Source: SMWC01 sp963581225
GTDB lineage: Bacteria > Pseudomonadota > Gammaproteobacteria > Steroidobacterales > Rariloculaceae
DNA length: 38,497 nucleotides
Assembly: GCA_963581225.1 (NCBI GenBank)
Contig: CAUZMW010000005.1
Coordinates: forward strand, 1-38,497
Direction: 5' to 3'
Shown here: positions 8,931 to 17,190 of the stretch, in pieces
Layout of the letters: every line of letters starts with the position of its first letter
Position numbering within the stretch: position 1 is the stretch's first letter
The notes under the pieces: generated by a model
The model's database searches: none
What the model was told of the DNA's origin: nothing
Seen by the model: the letters and a program-made list of their open reading frames with translations, nothing else
Translations under genes and position numbers: made by a program

Positions 8931-8982
8931 GAAGACGGTAGTGTAGTTGCGGACCCTGGCCGGGGCTAGCCGCGCGTACTGC

Positions 8983-8988
8983 TATAGT
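8983..8988 (+). promoter_or_regulatory. -10-like TATAGT, six bases before the yyaL-type start
   Basis: TATAGT is followed by CGATGA and then ATG at 8995. Transcription from it would begin at or next to the start codon. No Shine-Dalgarno and no good -35 are visible. Confidence 0.45.
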
Positions 8989-8994
8989 CGATGA

Positions 8995-11034
8995 ATGGCG
9001 AACAGACTGGCGAAAGAGACCAGCCCTTACCTTCTGCAGCACGCCGAGAATCCGGTCGACTGGTTCGCCTGGAACGAAGAAGCACTGCAGCTCGCGCGGC
9101 AGAAAAACAAACCGATCCTGCTCTCGATCGGCTACTCCGCGTGTCACTGGTGCCATGTCATGGCGCATGAATGCTTCGAGGATGAGGACACCGCAAAGCT
9201 CATGAACCGTCTGTTCGTCAATATCAAGGTCGACCGGGAAGAACGCCCGGACCTGGACAAGATCTACCAGAGCGCTCATCACCTGATCTCGCGCAGCCCG
9301 GGCGGTTGGCCTCTGACGGTGTTTTTGACGGCCGACGGCCACTTGCCGATCTTCACCGGCACGTACTTCCCACGAAAGGTTTTCACGGATGTCCTGACGC
9401 GTGTCGAGTCATTCTCCCGCACCCACGACGGTGACATCAGGAGCCAGGGAAAAATTCTGCGGGACGTCCTCGCGAATCTCGACGCTTCTGCCAGGGCCGG
9501 CGACTCGGCCGAGTTGACGGAGCAGCCGATACGACTGGCGCGGCAACAACTCGAAGCGTCCTTCGACTCTGACTACGGCGGCTTCGGTGCGGCCCCAAAA
9601 TTCCCGCACCCGACTCATATTGAATCCCTGCTCTCGACCTGGCGTGCGACGGCGGAAGCGAAAAACCCGGACCTGCACGCGCTCTATATGGCAACGCTGT
9701 CGCTATCGCGCATGGCGACGGGCGGACTCTATGATCAGCTCGGCGGAGGCTTCTATCGATACTCCGTGGACCAACGCTGGGCGATCCCTCACTTCGAGAA
9801 GATGCTCTATGACAATGCAGCGCTACTCACAGTCTATAGCGACAGCTTTGCGGCGACTGGCGAGTCCTTGTTCGGCCGCATCGTGGGTGAGACAGCAGAC
9901 TGGATCTGTAGAGATATGCAGGACCCGAGCGGCGGATATTACGCCACGCTGGATGCTGATTCCGAGGGAGAAGAGGGTCGTTTCTATCTCTGGACGCGCG
10001 ACCAATTTGACGAACTATTAACGGCGCAAGAGAGCGCCGTCGCACGCGAGCATTATGGCCTGGACCTCGACGCAAACTTCGAAGGAGAGGCATGGCACCT
10101 CCACGCCGCCGTGCCGATCGACGATCTCAGCACCGCGACGTCGCGAACTCGTGCGCAGGAGACTTTAGACTCGGCACGCGACAAATTGCTGACGAGTCGA
10201 GAAACGCGAGTGTGGCCCGGACGGGACGAGAAAGTTCTCGTCTCCTGGAACGGCTTGATGATCAAAGCCATGGCCCGTGCCGCTCGCGTGCTGGGCAGAA
10301 ACGACTTGGCCGAGTCCGCCTGTCGCTCAGCGGACTTCATTCACGCGCAACTCTGGCTCGACGAGCGACTGCTCGCGAGCTTTAAGGACCAACGGGCGCG
10401 CTTTCCGGCTTACCTCGATGACTATGCCTTCCTCGCGGACGGTCTGGTGGAACTCCTACGATACCGCTGGCGGTCCGAGTACCTCACGTTCGCCTGCCAG
10501 CTCCTCGATGTGCTGCTGGCGCGATTCGAGGACCCGAACGGGGGCTTCTTCTTCACGGCCGACGATCACGAGACCCTGATTCATCGACCGAAACCGTTCT
10601 CGGACGATGCGACACCGTCCGGTAACGGCATCGCGGCACAGGTTCTGCTGCAGCTCGGGCATCTGTTGGGTGAGACCCGCTACATCGACGCGGCAGAGCG
10701 AACCCTTCGCGCCGCCTGGCCCGCACTCCGGGAGCATCCGCAAGCACACGGCACACTGTTGCAGGCGCTACGGGGGTTTTTAGCGCCGCCGGAGAACGTT
10801 GTTATTCGTGGCGATCCCGATGAGTTAGCGGACTGGCAGCGATACGTCAGCGCCGGCTACAACCCCGGCCGGTCGAGCTTCGTGATACCGGCCGATGCCA
10901 AACAACTGCCGGGCCTGCTCGCGGAGCGCGCGCCGCAGGGCGACGGTGTCGCCTATATCTGCCAGGGGATGAAGTGCCGCGCGCCCGTCTCGAACCTTGA
11001 GGAGCTGGCCGCGACGTTGAGGTCGGTAGCCTAA
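8995..11034 (+). CDS. thioredoxin domain-containing protein, YyaL/SSP411 (DUF255) family
   Basis: 679 residues, normal for the family. Residues 1-165 are a DUF255 thioredoxin-like domain beginning MANRLAKETSPYLLQHAENP, with a CxxC-type site Cys50-His-Trp-Cys53 in SACHWCHVMAHECF, then VDREERPDLD and the cis-Pro region GGWPLTVFL. The rest resembles a six-hairpin glycosidase-like (alpha/alpha toroid) domain, with GGLYDQLGGGFYRYSVD, HFEKMLYDNA and LDADSEGEEG. The biochemical role is unsettled. No signal peptide is present, so it is probably cytoplasmic. Its TAA overlaps the stop of the convergent DUF6152-type gene by four bases. Confidence 0.9.
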   Translation: MANRLAKETSPYLLQHAENPVDWFAWNEEALQLARQKNKPILLSIGYSACHWCHVMAHECFEDEDTAKLMNRLFVNIKVDREERPDLDKIYQSAHHLISRSPGGWPLTVFLTADGHLPIFTGTYFPRKVFTDVLTRVESFSRTHDGDIRSQGKILRDVLANLDASARAGDSAELTEQPIRLARQQLEASFDSDYGGFGAAPKFPHPTHIESLLSTWRATAEAKNPDLHALYMATLSLSRMATGGLYDQLGGGFYRYSVDQRWAIPHFEKMLYDNAALLTVYSDSFAATGESLFGRIVGETADWICRDMQDPSGGYYATLDADSEGEEGRFYLWTRDQFDELLTAQESAVAREHYGLDLDANFEGEAWHLHAAVPIDDLSTATSRTRAQETLDSARDKLLTSRETRVWPGRDEKVLVSWNGLMIKAMARAARVLGRNDLAESACRSADFIHAQLWLDERLLASFKDQRARFPAYLDDYAFLADGLVELLRYRWRSEYLTFACQLLDVLLARFEDPNGGFFFTADDHETLIHRPKPFSDDATPSGNGIAAQVLLQLGHLLGETRYIDAAERTLRAAWPALREHPQAHGTLLQALRGFLAPPENVVIRGDPDELADWQRYVSAGYNPGRSSFVIPADAKQLPGLLAERAPQGDGVAYICQGMKCRAPVSNLEELAATLRSVA

Positions 11035-12047
11035 TCGGCTAAGAAGCGACTCGTGGCTTCCGGGTCGCAGTTGAACTGGAATCTCTGCATATGCGGTGAA
11101 TACACCAATTCCCGTGCGTGGGTCATTGGCTCGGCAAGGTACTCCGGGTCTTCAAGGAAGAATTCCAACTCGATTCGCGTACCGTCCTCTGTCAGCCGGT
11201 ATCTCTCCACGACGTGCTTCTGGGCGCCCGCCGGGACGCCAATCTGATAGGGCGACCGATGATCCGTAAAATTTGTCGTGTCGACGACCAGCACGTCTCC
11301 TTCCCAGCGACCGATCGAGTGACCTGTCACCAGTCGCTGGCCGGCATCGGGATGGGACCGCCCGTCCATATAGACCGTTCGCACTTCGTCAAAGTACTCG
11401 CTACGAATCACGATAGTCTCGTCGTCTTCATTGATTTCGATCTCAAGTAAATAGAGGCTCGACGACACCAACGCGGCGGGTGTCGCTCGGCCGATGCAGG
11501 TCGACTCGGGGTTCTCGGCGGAAAGCGGATCGTAGTCGGCCTGGGCGGCCTTCGCCTTGTCGGTTAACACCAGCTGGGCATGAAAAAATCCGTCGTAGCC
11601 GCCCGGATAGCTGACGAGTTTCGAACGGTCCGCCAGCCATCTGCCGGACAGCGTGTCTGTACGGGCGGACAGGTTCGGTACAGCGGCGATGCTCGCCAAG
11701 GCAAGCCCGCCTTCCTTCTCGATCGACTCCACGATGGCATAAGGTCGGCCATCCTGCGCCGGATGTCCCCGAACGGTCACTCGATCTCCGCTCGACAGCG
11801 AATCACTCGTCCAACCCCTGCGTGACAAGCCGTTTGCGGTACCCATTTGCAGTGCCCATTCAACCGCCTCGCCGTCTGCGCCGATCATCTCGACGATGAC
11901 GTAGACATGCGGATTGCGCCAGTTGAACTCAGTGACCGTGCCCTCGAGGGCTACCACGGCAGTCATATCCATACCGGCGTCGCTGTGATGGCCCGACGCC
12001 GGTGACACGACCACGAGCATGGCAGCGATGATTAGTGTGTGTTTCAC
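11031..12047 (-). CDS. secreted DUF6152-type protein of unknown function
   Basis: 338 residues. A signal peptide is clear (MKHTLIIAAMLVVVSPASG, then HHSDAGMD), so the mature protein starts with a His-rich end that could bind metal. The domain with LEGTVTEFNWRNPHVYV and RVTVRGHPAQDG matches what I recall of the DUF6152 family. The C-terminal half, with GHSIGRWEGDVLVVDTTNFT and VVERYRLTEDGTRIE, resembles the conserved tail of many such secreted proteins in environmental gammaproteobacteria. An AGGGGG eight bases before ATG serves as ribosome binding site. No catalytic motif is evident. The family assignment is from memory of the pattern, not a search. Confidence 0.75.
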   Translation of the reverse strand: MKHTLIIAAMLVVVSPASGHHSDAGMDMTAVVALEGTVTEFNWRNPHVYVIVEMIGADGEAVEWALQMGTANGLSRRGWTSDSLSSGDRVTVRGHPAQDGRPYAIVESIEKEGGLALASIAAVPNLSARTDTLSGRWLADRSKLVSYPGGYDGFFHAQLVLTDKAKAAQADYDPLSAENPESTCIGRATPAALVSSSLYLLEIEINEDDETIVIRSEYFDEVRTVYMDGRSHPDAGQRLVTGHSIGRWEGDVLVVDTTNFTDHRSPYQIGVPAGAQKHVVERYRLTEDGTRIELEFFLEDPEYLAEPMTHARELVYSPHMQRFQFNCDPEATSRFLAD

Positions 12048-12127
12048 GAGCGATCCCCCTGGGACTAGTTTCTAAAAGTGATCCTACTAGAATCTCCACT
12101 CAGCTGATGACCTGATCGTGACTCAAA

Positions 12128-12205
12128 CAAATACGGGGACGGTCTACCTAACTCACGAGCCCTGTCGAAATGTCTAGATAGTTAGGTAGACCGTCCCCGT
12201 ATTTG
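12128..12205. repeat. perfect 26-bp inverted repeat with 26-nt loop
   Basis: The left arm (12128-12153) begins CAAATACGGGGACGG; the right arm (12180-12205) is its exact reverse complement. The 26 bases between them hold no gene. Such a long perfect stem between two same-strand genes could terminate or attenuate read-through into the DUF6152-type gene, or be a miniature mobile or REP-like element. I recall GGGGACGGTCTACC-type sequences near REP-associated transposase genes in other gammaproteobacteria, but could not check. No transposase gene and no obvious target-site duplication are in the window. Confidence 0.85.
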
Positions 12206-12209
12206 GGTC

Positions 12210-12240
12210 GTATCTGTGTCCTACAAAGATCCACAGATAC
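12210..12240. terminator. 9-bp hairpin over the end of the MoCo-carrier-like gene
   Basis: GTATCTGTG (12210-12218) and CACAGATAC (12232-12240) form a perfect stem with a 13-base loop containing the stop codon of the minus-strand gene. There is no T-run, so intrinsic termination is doubtful. It stands next to the larger inverted repeat at 12128-12205. Confidence 0.4.
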
Positions 12241-12712
12241 GCTGTACGAGTGCGTAGGTGTAGGCGTGCGCGCCGGGCCACTTGCTCGCGCGCGGCCCGG
12301 CAACGTTCAATATCATAATATTATTGTCGCGAATAAATTCTCCTAGCGCATCGACAGAGTCCGTTCGGCTCCGAGTTGCCGCATCGATCAGTAGATGCGG
12401 TTTACTCTCCCGAGCGCAGAGCCCTACCGTCAGCCGAGTGCCACCCTCGAGATCCGTGTTGAAGATGATCGCCGTGCCGTCGGAATCGACGACATTCTGC
12501 AGGGTACGCTCCCGGTAACCCGAACCGATGAGTTCACGGACCGGGTAGCGCGCGGGAATCTTCCCGTCTTCACTTCGACGCCCGTCTGGACACCAACCCC
12601 CGCAACTCACGCCGCAGGCTAACGCCGCGTCGAGTGCCCCCTGGTCGACGCCTGTCTGACCGCCTGAAACGATCGACAAAGGCTGTTGCTGCGGTGCGGC
12701 TCTCACGGCCAT
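12221..12712 (-). CDS. putative molybdenum cofactor carrier-like protein
   Basis: 163 residues from ATG 12712. The Rossmann-like start LSIVSGGQTGVDQGALDAAL, then CGGWCPDGRRSEDG, ARYPVRE and an FNTDLEGGTRLT strand match the putative molybdenum carrier family (MoCo_carrier, related to the YpsA/LOG nucleotide-binding fold). Family members are predicted to bind a nucleotide or the molybdopterin cofactor; the function is not firmly established. The frame is open 56 codons further upstream, but that part overlaps the M23 gene and is not family-like. ATG 12712 overlaps the M23 stop as TGATG, so the pair was translationally coupled. Confidence 0.85.
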   Translation of the reverse strand: MAVRAAPQQQPLSIVSGGQTGVDQGALDAALACGVSCGGWCPDGRRSEDGKIPARYPVRELIGSGYRERTLQNVVDSDGTAIIFNTDLEGGTRLTVGLCARESKPHLLIDAATRSRTDSVDALGEFIRDNNIMILNVAGPRASKWPGAHAYTYALVQRICGSL

Positions 12713-13661
12713 CAATACGCCGTTCGGCTTTCTCCGGCGCGCAGCGTCACGGCCGCGCCGTCGATTTCGGCAAACTGGATTGGAACCGAGACGATGGAGC
12801 CGCCGGAATTTCTCTGCACCGCAAAGTGTAGATGAGCCCGGTGCTGAACCCTGTGTTACCCGAGTCGGCCAGATACTCACCGCGCTCGACTCGCTGGCCC
12901 GGTACCACGCGAATCAAGTTCCAGTTCAGATGGCCGTACAGACTCATCGTGCCATCGTCGTGATGGACGCGAACAACGTTCGCTCGAGGCCCATCAACCG
13001 TGAGGTCCGTTCCCGACTGAAAAAAATCGCTGGCGACTTCGATTACGATGCCGCTCCGCGCGGCGTAAACGCCGGTACCGACCGGCATCTAAAAATCGAT
13101 CGCGTGCTGACTGGAGGGGTCTGTATGAGTGATCTGATCCGGGTAAGCCTGCGATACTTTAAAACTCTCGGCCGACGCGTAAGGCAGCCGATACAAACTC
13201 TCAGGCTCGTGGCGCGCTTCTGGATCTCCCGGTATGAATTGGAACTGGTATTCGAACCGCATAGGCATTGTTATGTCGCCGCGACTGACGGTTATCAGTT
13301 CCGCCTGGCTTCGCGCAGGCACGACGGTGAGACCTTGCGCCGCGGTGTCCGCCGCCACGTTTTCCATAGACCCCAGCTGGTAGGCGATCTGGACGGGGCC
13401 GAAATAGGAATTCTCGGCGATTAGGCGCAACCCATCTGCTGTCGGCTGCTCAGTCACCCGCACTTCGGGCGTATCTGCCGTACGCTGTAGCGCTTTCTCC
13501 TGGAATTCCCGGGTCCCTTCCGGCTGCCGATCGGAATAAACCCATACGCCGTCCGCATCCTGGTACTTGTACATGCGCTGAGCATGAGCGGAGCCCGTAA
13601 GACCGACGCTCAGGAGCAGCAACGCCAGTCGCGCCGTTAGTTCAGCTGATAACGCTGCCAC
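12712..13661 (-). pseudogene. DUF4124 + M23 metallopeptidase, interrupted twice
   Basis: Intact, this would be a secreted peptidoglycan endopeptidase-like protein: GTG start at 13661, signal peptide (LALLLLSVGLTGSAHA), a DUF4124 segment (MYKYQDADGVWVYSDRQPEG), a middle beta domain, then a LytM/M23 domain. The reading stops at an in-frame TAG (13089-13091) right after SQHAIDF, the HxxxD zinc motif. The same frame continues with MPVGTGVYAARSG. A one-base loss near 12836 then shifts the frame exactly at the second zinc motif: the other frame reads PHLHFAVQRNSGG and runs to a TGA at 12714-12712. It overlaps the end of the upstream HtrA-like gene by 25 bases. Either a pseudogene or two base errors. 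Confidence 0.85.
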
Positions 13662-16435
13662 CCGTCGCCTTCGCGCCGCAACTCGTAGCTCGGCCAGTAG
13701 TGAGTATCCAGCTTCAGCGTAATGACCTGCGGTACGCTGTTCCAGGTCATGGTATTGAGCCTGACCGAATCCCGGTTCTCCAGACCGTCCACCGCTCCCA
13801 GAAAACTGTCCAGATCCGGTGTCGGCTGCCCGTCAACGGCGACGATGCGTCGTCCGGCGAACAGCCCGGATCGACTAGCAGGGGAACCGAAACCGAAGTA
13901 CGCAACGTAGACGCCTTGGGAATCGATTCCGCGTTGTGCGGAGATCGCGCGATGCGGAGCCTGTAACAGGGCTCCAGCCCACAGGACGACGCGTTGAATT
14001 CCTTCTCCGCTCAGCTCGACTGTATCGACGAGCTCGGTCAACTCCCGGCCGTCTCTAAATACGGTTACCTCAACCTCGGGACGTTGGGCGGCCAGCTCGG
14101 CCTCTCTAAACGTATTCAAGGGTTCGCCGTCGATACTTAAGAGAATATCGCCGGCGCGAAAGAAGTCGGCGGCCGGCGATCCCGCGACGGCACTCGTCAC
14201 CGCCAACACTTGACGCCGGCGGGGATTATGCGACTCGTAACTCTCAACCCAAGCCTCCGGAAGGCCAAATTTTCTCGCCGACGCCAGCGGCATATAGCGC
14301 CATTCAACTTCCAGAGAGTGGAGAGGTTGGTCATCTCTCAGACGCGCAACCATATCGACGATCAGTTCGGCCGGTATTCCCATGTTGACCTGCGTCAGCT
14401 CGCGACCTGTCTGATAAGCGAAAGTCGCCCAGAGTGCGGCCACTCTGCCCTGGCGATTGACGATGACGCCGTCGAAATCGTCCGGTCCATTGACGAGCGT
14501 GATGCCTTCCATATTCGACTCGCGAAAACGCAACGTCCGAGACAATGGGAAGTTCGCCGCTTCAACCGCCGCGACCTCGCTGGATTGCGAAGACAGCTTA
14601 TGGTCCGCCTTCAATCCAACTACCTCAAGGGCGTCGCCCGGCAGTACGTCGTCCGTTGTAAATGTCGCGCTACGCGTCGGCGTGCTGCCGATCAGCGCCG
14701 GATCGTAGGACACGATCGAGAGATTGTGCAGCGGGTGCACGTACTCTACTCGTCCCGGTATCTCCAGAGAGCCGGCGAAAGTAATACGAACGTCACCCAT
14801 CGCGACCGGCACGGTGTTACGATCAACGACGACCAGGCCACGCTCAGCATCCGCTATCAGGCCCGTTCCGTAGTAATGACGATCAGAGACACCGGAAACT
14901 GTATACGGCATGTCGAAATTTACGAGCACCAAGGACGGAAGGATGCGTTGTATATACCGCTCCCCGGGCTGCGGCGGGAATGTCGTATCTTGAGCTTCCG
15001 TGACCTCTGCAACCGGTCCCGACGAGATATCCTGACAAGGCCAAAGCCCCGTTTCGTCGTCCCGTTTGCACCGTTGTGCCGGAAACCAGTCCCGATCGTT
15101 GGTGATGATGCGTTGCCGCTCTGTCTGTGGGTCATCGAACTGCGCGAATCGAACCGTCGTTCGTTGACCGTCTGGAAGCCGCTCTAACACGCGCTGCAGA
15201 TCGTCGAGATCCTGCACGGCGTCGCCATCGACGCTCAACAGCAGGCTTGCCCGCGGGATCGCGGCCGAGCCGAATACGTAGCCGGGATTCGCCACGTAGA
15301 CACCCGAGACCGGGCGATTATAGTGACGCGCCTGCTGGTAGGACAGGTTGTTAAAGACCCCCTCGCCGTAGTAAATAAACTCGTCGGGAGTTATTTTGTG
15401 TAAGTCGTCGACGATCAGCGCGCGCTCCAAGACCTCACCGCCGCGCTCAATCTGGAGCGTCACGCTGTTAGCGACGTTGTCGTCCAGCGTTGCCTCCACC
15501 GGCACGAAGCCTGCGATCAATTCACCGTTAACCCTCACGAGAATATCGCCCGGCCGGAGGAAATCGCCGGCTTCCGCTCCCGGGATCACGCGCTCGACGA
15601 CCAGCAGCCCGGTCTGTTCCGGAAAGGCCTCTCGGACCTCGGCCTCAGTTCGTTCGGTCAGGCCGAGACGTCGCAGCTCCGCGAAGGGTTTGTGGACGAA
15701 CTCGGTCTGCAGACTTCCTCTCGGCACCGGCAGCCCGTGTTGGACAAATTCCAATGCGCGCCGGACACGATCGAGAGGCAGAAAGAAGCTCGACGCCGCC
15801 TGGCTGCTCGCACCGGCGTTTAGCGCGACGACCTGACCTTCGATGTCCAGAACCGGCGAGCCAGACGATCCGCCGGATGAACCCGAAGCCGCCTGTATAT
15901 AGAACGTATTGAAGTCGTTATAGTTACCACGCCCGTAATTCGGTGCCTGTCGGTCGAGCCGAGCGATCGTGCCGGAAAGTATGGACAGCTGCTCGCCGGC
16001 ATCGTTACCGACGACGCGGATCTCGCGGCCAATTTGAGCCGCCTCCGGAACGAGAGGCAGTTCGGCCGGCTCGATGAACATCAGGTGTTCCGGGTCGTAA
16101 CTAAAGAAACCGAAGTCATGAACCGGGTCACGGTAGACCGGCACGAGTGGCACTTCCTCCTGATTGGGGAAGATCGCCTGCGCCACGACCGGTCCCGGTG
16201 TCACGACATGGCGATTCGTTAAGATCAAGCCCCGCTCCGCGTCGACAACGAATCCGGTCGCCTGACTGGACTGATTGCGTCCGGTATCGAAAGCTCGAGT
16301 ACTGTCCACTTGGATCGAGACGACCCCGGACGATATCTTGGCCAGGGTATCGTTCCAGGTCGGCTCTTGAGCCGCCGTCGCGAATGACAACAGGGCAGTG
16401 GCCGCGCACGCGGCAGAGGTAAGGTTCAGTTTCAT
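13637..16435 (-). CDS. double-HtrA (Nma111/Ynm3-like) serine protease with PDZ domains
   Basis: 932 residues with a signal peptide (MKLNLTSAACAATALLSFAT, cleaved near TAAQ), so periplasmic. Residues 30-225 are an active trypsin-like domain: His76 in LTNRHVV, Asp107 in HDFGF, Ser191 in GSSGSPV. Two PDZ-like segments follow (RPGDILVRVNGE; PRASLLLSVDGD). A second trypsin-like domain comes next (GTGLIADAERGLVVVDRNTV), in which His and Asp are replaced by Asn (DRNTV, HNLSI) and the Ser region reads DDFDGVIV. Two more PDZ segments close the protein (FRAGDILLSIDGE; FAGRRIVAVDGQ). This matches the duplicated-HtrA layout known from fungal Nma111, where the second protease is dead and probably structural. 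The start at 16435 is set by the signal peptide; upstream in-frame codons are not family-like. Confidence 0.85.
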   Translation of the reverse strand: MKLNLTSAACAATALLSFATAAQEPTWNDTLAKISSGVVSIQVDSTRAFDTGRNQSSQATGFVVDAERGLILTNRHVVTPGPVVAQAIFPNQEEVPLVPVYRDPVHDFGFFSYDPEHLMFIEPAELPLVPEAAQIGREIRVVGNDAGEQLSILSGTIARLDRQAPNYGRGNYNDFNTFYIQAASGSSGGSSGSPVLDIEGQVVALNAGASSQAASSFFLPLDRVRRALEFVQHGLPVPRGSLQTEFVHKPFAELRRLGLTERTEAEVREAFPEQTGLLVVERVIPGAEAGDFLRPGDILVRVNGELIAGFVPVEATLDDNVANSVTLQIERGGEVLERALIVDDLHKITPDEFIYYGEGVFNNLSYQQARHYNRPVSGVYVANPGYVFGSAAIPRASLLLSVDGDAVQDLDDLQRVLERLPDGQRTTVRFAQFDDPQTERQRIITNDRDWFPAQRCKRDDETGLWPCQDISSGPVAEVTEAQDTTFPPQPGERYIQRILPSLVLVNFDMPYTVSGVSDRHYYGTGLIADAERGLVVVDRNTVPVAMGDVRITFAGSLEIPGRVEYVHPLHNLSIVSYDPALIGSTPTRSATFTTDDVLPGDALEVVGLKADHKLSSQSSEVAAVEAANFPLSRTLRFRESNMEGITLVNGPDDFDGVIVNRQGRVAALWATFAYQTGRELTQVNMGIPAELIVDMVARLRDDQPLHSLEVEWRYMPLASARKFGLPEAWVESYESHNPRRRQVLAVTSAVAGSPAADFFRAGDILLSIDGEPLNTFREAELAAQRPEVEVTVFRDGRELTELVDTVELSGEGIQRVVLWAGALLQAPHRAISAQRGIDSQGVYVAYFGFGSPASRSGLFAGRRIVAVDGQPTPDLDSFLGAVDGLENRDSVRLNTMTWNSVPQVITLKLDTHYWPSYELRREGDGWQRYQLN

Positions 16436-16443
16436 AGGACTCG

Positions 16444-16449
16444 ATTGTA
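16444..16449 (-). promoter_or_regulatory. -10-like TACAAT, eight bases before the HtrA-like start
   Basis: On the minus strand TACAAT is followed by CGAGTCCT and ATG at 16435, giving a leader of at most one or two bases. A second candidate, TAAAAT, lies about 45 bases further upstream. No Shine-Dalgarno precedes the ATG. Confidence 0.35.
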
Positions 16450-16583
16450 AGGTTGGTACCGGAGTTGTGACCACAAAGACGAGTATTTTATCCCTAGTTA
16501 GGGCCTTAGGCGCGTCTACTTCTCGGCTACATCGGCTATTTGCGCGCTGCTGTGCGCCTCTGCGGCTGATATCGGACGTCCAG

Positions 16584-16751
16584 TTACCTGGCTGCGCGTA
16601 CGTCATCCTCTGAGCCCGCTTCGGGTACGCCGTCGAGGTTCCCGCAGCGGAGTTCCTCCGGAATCTCATCGAACAGGGTGCTGATATCGTCGACTCCAAT
16701 CGCCTGCAGCATCAGCTGCGTGTCATCGTCGGTGTGAGGAATAAACGGCAC
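16584..16751 (-). pseudogene. gcvPA: 5' remnant of glycine dehydrogenase subunit 1 (gcvPA)
   Basis: A 55-residue reading starts at GTG 16751, 16 bases after gcvH. It begins VPFIPHTDDDTQLMLQAIGV and continues DDISTLFDEIPEELR and GVPEAGSE, the exact N-terminal pattern of the split P-protein subunit GcvPA. It stops at TAA 16584-16586; the family is about 450 residues. The 148 bases to the HtrA-like start contain no further gcvPA or gcvPB sequence in any frame. The pyridoxal-phosphate decarboxylase of the glycine cleavage system is therefore missing here, most simply by a deletion that joined the gcv operon to the HtrA gene. Confidence 0.82.
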
Positions 16752-16767
16752 GGTCTCGTCCTCTGTA

Positions 16768-17163
16768 TTAGTCGTGAAGCTCGGCGACGAAGCGTTCGTA
16801 GTCTTCGCTGGCCAGGAGCTCTTCCAACTGTGCTGGCGTGTCGAGTTTAAAGCGAAACAACCAGCCCTCACCGTACGGATCCGTATTCACGAGTTCCGGA
16901 GAATCCGCCAGTGCTTCATTCGCCTCGACTATCGTACCCGACAGCGGAAGGCAGACATCCGACGCCGCTTTAACGGATTCTACGACGGCGCAAGCGTCGC
17001 CGGCGTTGAGAACCGCATCCGTTTCGGGAAGCTCTACAAAAACCAAATCGCCCAGAGAGACTTGAGCGTGATCGGTAATACCAAGTATCACACTACCGTC
17101 GTCTTGCTCTCGAATCCATTCATGGTCTTTCGTATATCTCAGTTCAGCTGGAATTTCACTCAT
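16768..17163 (-). CDS. gcvH: glycine cleavage system H protein
   Basis: 131 residues. GcvH carries the lipoyl-bound aminomethyl group between the P, T and L proteins. It begins with YTKDHEWIREQ and has the lipoyl-lysine 65 in VVESVKAASDV, followed by SGTIVEANEAL and a WLFRFKL end. AGGAG lies eight bases before ATG. It stands 27 bases after the gcvT stop and 16 bases before the gcvPA remnant. It is the only intact glycine-cleavage gene in the operon. H protein can also act in lipoyl transfer to other enzymes in some organisms, which might explain its retention; that is inference. Confidence 0.96.
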   Translation of the reverse strand: MSEIPAELRYTKDHEWIREQDDGSVILGITDHAQVSLGDLVFVELPETDAVLNAGDACAVVESVKAASDVCLPLSGTIVEANEALADSPELVNTDPYGEGWLFRFKLDTPAQLEELLASEDYERFVAELHD

Positions 17164-17190
17164 AGGTTGATCTCCTGGATGCGTATTGCT

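Noticed and set aside
12780..13424. 214-codon plus-strand frame
   Set aside because: It is antisense to the M23 pseudogene and has no recognisable motif.
14210..15187. 325-codon open frame on the plus strand inside the HtrA-like gene
   Set aside because: It is antisense to a gene with clear protease and PDZ motifs and has no recognisable domain; its composition is typical of a shadow frame.
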